From: Paragemmobacter kunshanensis
Lineage (GTDB): Bacteria; Pseudomonadota; Alphaproteobacteria; Rhodobacterales; Rhodobacteraceae
Length of the DNA stretch: 64,000 nt
Reading direction: 5' to 3'
Assembly (NCBI RefSeq): GCF_011059185.1
Contig: NZ_JAALFE010000013.1
Span: 1 to 64,000 of the forward strand
A program made the translations under genes and the position numbers. Shown here piece after piece: positions 58,323 to 64,000 of the stretch. Each line of letters opens with the position of its first letter. Position 1 is the first letter of the stretch. Under the pieces are notes generated by a model. The model was not told the DNA's origin and searched no databases. It saw nothing but the letters and a program-made list of their open reading frames with translations.

Positions 58323-59029
58323 GCGACCGGGCCACCGGCGGTGGTGCTGTCGACCTTGGGTCGGGCATCGCCGGGCAACTGGCCGGTCACCAGATAGATC
58401 ACCTGTTCGGCCACCGCCGTGGCGTGATCGCCCACGCGTTCGATGTTCTTGGCGATGAAGTGCAGATGCATCGCCGGGGTGATGTTGCGCGGGTCTTCCA
58501 TCATGTGGGTCAGCAATTCGCGAAAGAGGGCATTATACATCTGGTCGACCTCGTGATCGCGCTGGCGCACATCCTCGGCCAGGCGGGCGTCGCGGGCGAT
58601 ATAGGCATCCAGCGCATCCTTCAGCAGCAGCGTCACCTGTTTCGCCATGCGCCGGATGGAGCCGGTGGAGCCGGGCAGCGCCGTCATCTGCGCCAGCACC
58701 ATCGACCGTTTGGCCAGGTTCTTGGCATAGTCGCCGCAGCGTTCCAGATTGGCCGCGATCTTCATGACCGTCAGCACGGTGCGCAGGTCGGATGCGGCGG
58801 GGGCGCGGATGGCGATGACGCGGGCGCATTCGGCGTTGATCTGTTCTTCCAGCGCGTCGATGGCCTTGTCGCCCGCGCGCACGCGCTGGGCGATTTCCTC
58901 GTCGCGGGTTTCCAGCGCCTCGGCCGCGTCAAGGATGGCGGCCTCGACCAGGCCGCCCATCCGCATGACCAGCGCCTGGATGGATTCCAGGTCGCGGTCG
59001 AAGGCCGACATGATATGGGATTGGGACAT
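58319..59029 (-). CDS. phoU: Phosphate signalling protein
   Basis: A 236-residue all-helical metal-binding protein linking Pst transport to PhoR. Two PhoU repeats are seen: the first with DRDLESIQALVMRMGGLVEA, ANLERCGDYAKNLAKR near 100, and the second with HFIAKNIERVGDHATAVAEQ near 190 (E-R-x-G-D-H motif). The start is ATG at 59029, with GGAGG six to ten bases upstream; the frame is open beyond but unlike PhoU. Confidence 0.95.
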   Translation of the reverse strand: MSQSHIMSAFDRDLESIQALVMRMGGLVEAAILDAAEALETRDEEIAQRVRAGDKAIDALEEQINAECARVIAIRAPAASDLRTVLTVMKIAANLERCGDYAKNLAKRSMVLAQMTALPGSTGSIRRMAKQVTLLLKDALDAYIARDARLAEDVRQRDHEVDQMYNALFRELLTHMMEDPRNITPAMHLHFIAKNIERVGDHATAVAEQVIYLVTGQLPGDARPKVDSTTAGGPVA

Positions 59030-59040
59030 GACTTCCTCCG

Positions 59041-59835
59041 TCAGCCGATGCGGCCGGTGATATAGGCTTCGGTGCGCGGGTCGGTGGGGTTGGTGAAGAT
59101 ATGCCCCGTCTCGCCATATTCCACCAGATGGCCAAGGTGGAAGAAGGCCGTGCGCTGCGACACGCGGGCCGCCTGCTGCATGGAATGGGTCACGATCACC
59201 ACGCTGAACTGCGCGCGCAATTCGTCGATCAACTCCTCCACCTGCGCGGTGGCGATGGGATCCAGCGCCGAACAGGGTTCGTCCATCAGCAGAACCTCGG
59301 GGCTGGTCGCCACGGCGCGGGCGATGCAAAGCCGCTGCTGCTGGCCACCCGAAAGGCCGGTGCCGGGGGCGGAAAGCCTGTCCTTCACCTCGTTCCAGAG
59401 CGCGGCCTTCTTCAGCGAGGTTTCCACGATCTGATCCAGTTCCGCCTTGCCGCGCGCCAGACCGTGGATCTTGGGGCCATAGGCCACATTGTCATAGATC
59501 GACTTGGGGAAAGGGTTGGGCTTCTGGAACACCATACCCACCTTGGCGCGCAACTGCACCGGATCGACGCGGGGATCGTAGATGTCCTGTCCGTCCATCT
59601 CGATCTTGCCCGTCACGCGGGCGCTGGCCACCGTGTCATTCATCCGGTTCAGGCAGCGCAGGAAGGTGGATTTCCCGCAGCCCGAGGGGCCGATGAAGGC
59701 GGTCACGGTCTTGTCGAGGATATCGACATCGACATCCTTCAGAGCGTGGTTCGTCCCGTAATGGACCTGCACGCCACGGGCGGTGATCTTGGCTGTCTGG
59801 GTCACGGCTCTCTCCGTCAGGCGCATGTCGTTCAT
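59041..59835 (-). CDS. pstB: Phosphate ABC transporter ATP-binding protein
   Basis: A 264-residue ABC ATPase energising phosphate uptake through PstAC. Walker A is [20 protein letters not shown], the Q-loop follows [19 protein letters not shown], the signature is [14 protein letters not shown] and Walker B is [15 protein letters not shown]; the H-loop is [14 protein letters not shown]. Located 11 bases before phoU and 21 after pstA. Confidence 0.97.
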   Translation of the reverse strand: MNDMRLTERAVTQTAKITARGVQVHYGTNHALKDVDVDILDKTVTAFIGPSGCGKSTFLRCLNRMNDTVASARVTGKIEMDGQDIYDPRVDPVQLRAKVGMVFQKPNPFPKSIYDNVAYGPKIHGLARGKAELDQIVETSLKKAALWNEVKDRLSAPGTGLSGGQQQRLCIARAVATSPEVLLMDEPCSALDPIATAQVEELIDELRAQFSVVIVTHSMQQAARVSQRTAFFHLGHLVEYGETGHIFTNPTDPRTEAYITGRIG

Positions 59836-59856
59836 GTTCGGGCTCCGGCTTGGGGC

Positions 59857-61218
59857 TTACCAGCGCCGCTCGAAGCGGCGGCGCAGCAGGATGGCAAGGG
59901 CATTCATCGACAGAAGGAAGACCAGCAGCACGATGATCGCGCCCGAGGCCCGTTCCGCGAAGGCGGGATCGGCGCGCTGGGTCCAGCTATAGACCTGCAC
60001 CGGCAGCGCCGAGGCCGGATCGAAAAAACCGGCCGGCGGGGCGGCGGGGAAATCGCGCACGAAGGCCACCATGCCGATCAGCAGCAGCGGCGCGGATTCG
60101 CCAAGCGCGCGGGCAAGGCCAAGGATCGTGCCGGTCAGGATGCCGGGCATGGCCAGCGGCAGGACATGGTGAAAGATCGTCTGCATCCGGCTGGCCCCCA
60201 CCCCCAGCGCCGCATCGCGGATCGAGGGCGGCACCGCCTTGAGGCTGGCGCGCGTGGCGATGATGATGGTGGGCAGCGTCATCAGCGTCAGCACCAGCCC
60301 GCCCACGATGGGGGCCGATTGCGGCAGGCCCGCGATGTTGATGAACAGGGCCAGCGCCAGGATGCCGAAAACGATGGAGGGCACGGCGGCCAGATTGGCG
60401 ATGTTGATCTCGATCAGGTCGGTCCAGCGGTTTTTGGGGGCCAGTTCTTCCAGATAGATCGAGGCGGCCACCCCGATGGGCAGCGACAGCACCAGCACCA
60501 CCAGCATCATATAGGCCGACCCCAGGATCGCCACGCCCAGCCCCGCCGCCTCGGGCCGCAGTTCCGAGGCATCGGGGCGGGTCAGGAAACCCGGGTTCAG
60601 CCGCGTCTCGATCAGCCCCGCCGCCCGCATCGCATCGGCAAGCTGCAACTGCGCGGGGCTGATATTGGCATCGCGGGCGGCGCTGTCCATGGTGACGCGC
60701 CCCTTGAAATAGCCATCCACGCGCGAGGTGGCAAAGGCCGGAAAGGCGATGCTCTGCCCGATCAGCGACGGATCGGCCAGCACCGCGTCGCGCAGATCGG
60801 CCGGGGCCTCTTTCGACAGAAGGGCCATGATCTCCTTCGGTTTCAGATCGCCCGTGTCGATGCCCCTTTCGGCCAGCGCCGCAATCAGCGCCTCTTGCAT
60901 CAGCTTGCCATAGCCCAGGGTGGTGACCTTCTTCATCTCGTCCGGGTTGCGGTTGCCCGCCTTGTCCAGCACCGACGCCTCAAGCGTGACGGGCAGGATG
61001 ACATAGGTCTGCCGGAAGGCCGAAACCCCGTTCCCCAGGACCGAGGCCAGCAGCACCACCAGCGCGACAAGGCCCAGCAGCACGGCGGAAAGGCCGAAGC
61101 GGCGAAAGCGCCGCTCGGCGGCGTTGCGCGCCTGCGTCCGGGCATCGGGCGCGATGAGCGAGGCCCCGCCCCTGTGATGGGGGGACGAACTGGGGGCGGC
61201 AGCGGAAAGGTCGGTCAT
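59857..61218 (-). CDS. pstA: Phosphate ABC transporter permease PstA
   Basis: A 453-residue inner-membrane permease, longer than E. coli PstA (296) because of an N-terminal helix and a roughly 170-residue periplasmic insertion before the transporter core. The core has YLEELAPKNRWTDLIEIN and IFHHVLPLAMPGILTGTILG near 340. The extension is typical of Rhodobacteraceae Pst proteins. The ATG at 61218 overlaps the pstC stop. Confidence 0.92.
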   Translation of the reverse strand: MTDLSAAAPSSSPHHRGGASLIAPDARTQARNAAERRFRRFGLSAVLLGLVALVVLLASVLGNGVSAFRQTYVILPVTLEASVLDKAGNRNPDEMKKVTTLGYGKLMQEALIAALAERGIDTGDLKPKEIMALLSKEAPADLRDAVLADPSLIGQSIAFPAFATSRVDGYFKGRVTMDSAARDANISPAQLQLADAMRAAGLIETRLNPGFLTRPDASELRPEAAGLGVAILGSAYMMLVVLVLSLPIGVAASIYLEELAPKNRWTDLIEINIANLAAVPSIVFGILALALFINIAGLPQSAPIVGGLVLTLMTLPTIIIATRASLKAVPPSIRDAALGVGASRMQTIFHHVLPLAMPGILTGTILGLARALGESAPLLLIGMVAFVRDFPAAPPAGFFDPASALPVQVYSWTQRADPAFAERASGAIIVLLVFLLSMNALAILLRRRFERRW

Positions 61219-62675
61219 TCGTATTGCTCCCGGTATTTCCGCACGATGCCAAGGGCCAGGATGTTCAGCCCAAGCGTAAAGACGAACAGCGTCAGCCCCA
61301 GCGCGAAGGCGACCAGCGTTTCGGGGCTGGCGAATTCGGTATCGCCGGTCAGCTGGCTTACGATCTTGACAGTGACGGTGGTCATCGCCTCGAACGGGTT
61401 CAGGTCCAGCCTTGCCGCCGCCCCTGCCCCCAGCACGACGATCATCGTCTCGCCGATGGCGCGGCTGGCGGCCATCAGGATGGCCCCCACGATCCCCGGC
61501 AGGGCCGCCGGGAATACCACCTGCCGGATGGTTTCCGATTGCGTGGCCCCCAGCCCATAGGACCCGTCGCGCAGCGATTGCGGCACGGCATTGATGATGT
61601 CATCCGACAGGGACGAGACATAGGGGATCAGCATGATCCCCATCACCACCCCCGCCGTCATCACCGATGAGGAACTGTCGCCAAGGCCCATGGGCCGGGC
61701 GAACCAGTCGCGCAGGAAGGGGCCGACCGTCATCAGCGCGAAAAGCCCGTAGACGATGGAGGGGATGCCCGCCAGCACCTCGATCGCGGGCTTGGCTACG
61801 GCACGCAGCGCGGGGGTGGCATATTCCGACAGATAGATCGCCGCCATCAGCCCCACCGGCACCGCCACCAGAAGCGCGATGAACGAGACATAGAGCGTGC
61901 CCCACAGAAGCGGCCAGATCCCCAGATCCGACCCGCCGCCGAATTTCGGCGACCAGGTCAGCGACAGGAAGAAATCCCGCGCCGGGTAAAGCTGGAAGAA
62001 ATGCCAGCTTTCGAAGACGAGCGAGAAGATGATGCCGATGGTCGTCAGAATCGCGATGGAAGAGGCCGCGATCAGCATCCAGCGGATGAAGCGTTCCACC
62101 ACGTTGCGCGCGCGAAAGCCCGGCGCGACGCGCCAGAGCGACCAGAGGAACCCTGTCACCGCAACCGCCAGCACCGAAAGCGCCATCAGCCCCTGCCCCA
62201 GCGCCATCTCGGCCCGCCAGGCGGTGGCGGCCTCGGCGATATGGGGCTGGATCGGCGCGGCCAGCGCCACGCCGGCGGCGGAAAGCCTGTCCTTCAGAAG
62301 ATCGGGCTGCGGCACCAGCGCGGCAAGCTCGCCCTCGTTCAGCGCGCCCGTGGCCACCAGCCGTTCCATCCCTTCGGCGATGCGGCGCACATCGGCCATC
62401 ACCAATTCGCGCGAGGACCCGCTGGCGATGTCGGCGGGCAGGATCATGGCGGTGATGCTGCGTTCCACCAGAACCGGCTGCAGCAGCAGCCAGCCCAGCA
62501 GCAGAAGGAAGGCCGGCACCACCGCGAAAAGCGCGACGGTCTGGCCGTAATAGCCCGGCAGCGAATGCAGGCCCCGCGCATCGCCGCGCACCAGGGACAG
62601 CGCCCGCGCCCGCCCGGCCAGAAAGCCAAGCGCGCCAAGGCCCGCCAGCAACAGAAGAAGAAGGCCCGCATTCAT
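61215..62675 (-). CDS. pstC: Phosphate ABC transporter permease PstC
   Basis: A 486-residue permease partner of PstA with an N-terminal hydrophobic segment (MNAGLLLLLLAGLGALGFLA), a periplasmic domain and the core helices. The core includes FSLVFESWHFFQLYP, LIAVPVGLMAAIYLSEYATP and the coupling loop IRQVVFPAALPGIVGAILMA near 415. The initiation codon at 62675 fits the family N-terminus better than the longer frame. Confidence 0.92.
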   Translation of the reverse strand: MNAGLLLLLLAGLGALGFLAGRARALSLVRGDARGLHSLPGYYGQTVALFAVVPAFLLLLGWLLLQPVLVERSITAMILPADIASGSSRELVMADVRRIAEGMERLVATGALNEGELAALVPQPDLLKDRLSAAGVALAAPIQPHIAEAATAWRAEMALGQGLMALSVLAVAVTGFLWSLWRVAPGFRARNVVERFIRWMLIAASSIAILTTIGIIFSLVFESWHFFQLYPARDFFLSLTWSPKFGGGSDLGIWPLLWGTLYVSFIALLVAVPVGLMAAIYLSEYATPALRAVAKPAIEVLAGIPSIVYGLFALMTVGPFLRDWFARPMGLGDSSSSVMTAGVVMGIMLIPYVSSLSDDIINAVPQSLRDGSYGLGATQSETIRQVVFPAALPGIVGAILMAASRAIGETMIVVLGAGAAARLDLNPFEAMTTVTVKIVSQLTGDTEFASPETLVAFALGLTLFVFTLGLNILALGIVRKYREQYE

Positions 62676-62706
62676 GGTCCGGTCCTGTGATGGGAAATGG
62701 GATGGG

Positions 62707-63753
62707 TCACTGGCTGAGCGGTTCCATCGGCTGTTCCGCCGCGACCATGGCCTGCGTCCTGTGCAATTCGGGATCGGGCACCAGCCCGTAATCGGCCAGC
62801 GGCCCGTCGGGGCCTGCCACCTCATCCGACAGGAAGAAGGCCAGATACTCGCGCAGGCCGGGGATCACACCCAGATGCGCGATCTTGACGTAGAAGAACA
62901 GCGGCCGCGACACCGGATAGGCCCCGCTGGCGATGGTTTCCACCGAAGGCAGGACGCCGTTCATCGGATAGACCCGCAGCCTGTCGGTGTTGGACTGGTA
63001 GAAGGACAGGCCAAAGACGCCGATCCCCACCGGATTGGCCTGCACCCGCGCCAGCGTCTCGGTGTAATCGCCGTCGATATCCACCGCCACGCCATCGCCG
63101 CGAATGTCGAGACAGGCTTCCTCGGCCCCCTTGGCGCGGGCCGCCTCATCGCCCGTCATCGCATCGGCCAGCAGATCGAAGGCCCCGCTCGCCTTGCAGC
63201 CCGCCAGCAGGACATTGTGATCGAATACCTCGCGCGTGCCGTGCTTGGTGCCGGGGATGAAGGCCAGAATCTCCTGCGGCGGGAAGGCGGGGTTCACCTC
63301 GGCCCAGTCGCGCAGATCGTTCTTCACCAGGGCCCCGTCGCGCGGGATCTGCGCGCCCAGAGCCAGATACCAATCCGCCGGGGTGAAGGCGAAATCGGGC
63401 TGGTCGCGCAGGGCGGCAAAGACGATGCCATCATAGCCAAAGCGCACCTCCATCACCCCGCTGACCCCGTTCGCGGCGCAGAGATCCAGATCCGATTGCT
63501 TGATCCGGCTGGAGGAATTGGCGATGTCGATGGTGCCTTCGCCCAGGCCCTCGCACAGTTTCTTGCGCCCCGCGCCGGAACCGCCACCCTCCACCACCGG
63601 GGTGGGATGATCGAAATTCTCGCCAAAGAGTTCGGCCACGATGGTGGCATAGGGCAGCACGGTGGAAGACCCCGCGATCTGGATATTGTCGCGCGCCATG
63701 GCCGGGGAGGCGGCCAGCGCTGCGGCAAGGATCAGGATCGGGCGGGCGGTCAT
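62707..63753 (-). CDS. pstS: Phosphate-binding protein PstS
   Basis: A 348-residue periplasmic phosphate binder with a signal peptide (LILAAALAASPAMA, mature start ARDNIQ) and QIAGSSTVLPYATIVAELF near 25 followed by VVEGGGSGAGRKKLCEGLGE. Ligand-binding DIANSSSRIKQ and IPGTKHGTREVFD are present. A GGAG ribosome site precedes the ATG at 63753. It is the first gene of the pstSCAB-phoU-phoB operon, with a Pho box 58-75 bases upstream. Confidence 0.95.
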   Translation of the reverse strand: MTARPILILAAALAASPAMARDNIQIAGSSTVLPYATIVAELFGENFDHPTPVVEGGGSGAGRKKLCEGLGEGTIDIANSSSRIKQSDLDLCAANGVSGVMEVRFGYDGIVFAALRDQPDFAFTPADWYLALGAQIPRDGALVKNDLRDWAEVNPAFPPQEILAFIPGTKHGTREVFDHNVLLAGCKASGAFDLLADAMTGDEAARAKGAEEACLDIRGDGVAVDIDGDYTETLARVQANPVGIGVFGLSFYQSNTDRLRVYPMNGVLPSVETIASGAYPVSRPLFFYVKIAHLGVIPGLREYLAFFLSDEVAGPDGPLADYGLVPDPELHRTQAMVAAEQPMEPLSQ

Positions 63754-63799
63754 GGCATCTCCTGCAGCGGATGCGGGCGGGCACGGATGGGCGCCTTTT

Positions 63800-63828
63800 G
63801 CGACAGCTTTGTAACAGTTGCATGACGA
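63800..63828 (-). promoter_or_regulatory. Three-unit Pho box upstream of pstS
   Basis: On the minus strand TCGTCAT, GCAA, CTGTTAC, AAAG, CTGTCGC: seven-base PhoB half-sites at 11-base spacing, located 47-75 bases before the pstS ATG. The element resembles the E. coli consensus CTGTCAT-N4-CTGTCAC. Confidence 0.8.
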
Positions 63829-63878
63829 TTGCACGTCGGCCCGCCCCCGCACGCGGCGCGAAGACTTGGGCGAAAAGA

Positions 63879-64000
63879 TCAGGTTTCGGGGAATATCACG
63901 CTGAAAACACTGCCTTTTCCGCGCTCGCTTTCGATGCGGATGCGGCCGCGGTGGCGCTGGACGATATGTTTTACAATCGCCAGCCCCAGCCCCGTCCCCC
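63879..64000 (-). CDS. phoR: C-terminal end of sensor kinase PhoR (cut by the window edge)
   Basis: The last 40 codons of a histidine kinase run into the window edge; the ATPase domain end reads [20 protein letters not shown] and then [11 protein letters not shown] before TGA (63879-63881). The G2-box and the C-terminal glycine-serine turn are typical. Position directly before pstS and phoB in the same orientation makes phoR the natural call. Confidence 0.88.
   Translation of the reverse strand, partial: GTGLGLAIVKHIVQRHRGRIRIESERGKGSVFSVIFPET

Overview
The window is high-GC (mostly in the 60s %, by eye), densely coded alphaproteobacterial DNA, most likely from the Rhodobacteraceae (Rhodobacter/Paracoccus/Gemmobacter-like). 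The reasons are the protein families and their order (lptF-lptG-lptD-surA-pdxA-rsmA; zwf-pgl-pgi; a six-gene glycogen operon; phoR-pstSCAB-phoU-phoB; DUF4167), GTG/ATG starts with four-base gene overlaps, and short intergenic palindromes of a kind common in that family. I see no insertion sequence, phage, plasmid or CRISPR locus. This is ordinary chromosomal backbone with accessory metabolic cassettes.

Layout. 1-900: a decayed 3' gene remnant, tRNA-Gly(CCC), ridA and a hairpin-rich convergent end. 880-4608: the minus-strand operon zwf-pgl-pgi (Entner-Doudoroff/pentose phosphate entry) behind a LacI-type palindrome. 4842-6248: an MgtC-family membrane protein preceded by a Pho-box-like site, and an HNH nuclease. 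6598-10858: coxG-coxS-coxL-coxM, a molybdenum hydroxylase of the form II CO dehydrogenase type. 10966-15223: a LuxR-type response regulator, a FIST-domain protein and a hybrid histidine kinase, resembling the NO-sensing NosP/NahK pair. 15425-15883: a small lytic transglycosylase lipoprotein. 15919-27126: the glycogen operon glgP-glgB-glgC-glgA-glgX-pgm, fronted by two LacI-type operators. 27499-29154: an Rrf2 regulator with a three-cysteine cluster and a renal-type dipeptidase. 29212-32431: copper homeostasis (copA-cueR, and a divergent copZ-like chaperone) with two CueR-type operators.

32575-38987: an unrecognised 54-residue small ORF, a TfoX C-terminal-domain protein, ndk, an ABC-F ATPase, a MarC protein, a retropepsin-like protease, holC and pepA. 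39144-46778: the outer-membrane and lipopolysaccharide export cluster lptF-lptG-lptD-surA-pdxA-rsmA, tightly overlapped. 46836-50371: a DUF4167 protein with an RNA-binding-like repeat tract, prmC-prfA and a DUF1499 protein. 50395-54448: agmatinase, a class III aminotransferase and an M20 amidohydrolase. 54505-57615: mazG, an iron-binding ABC substrate protein without its permease, and a nucleoside hydrolase. 57636-64000: the phosphate operon, read right to left from the end of phoR through pstS, pstC, pstA, pstB and phoU to phoB, with a three-unit Pho box before pstS.

The most interesting points are regulatory. A Pho box precedes the MgtC-family gene 58 kb from pst, twin LacI-type operators precede glgP, and paired short-loop hairpins recur at gene ends. 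The FIST/kinase/regulator cassette and the small glutamine-rich ORF also merit attention. Nothing here is clearly an undescribed defence or mobile system.
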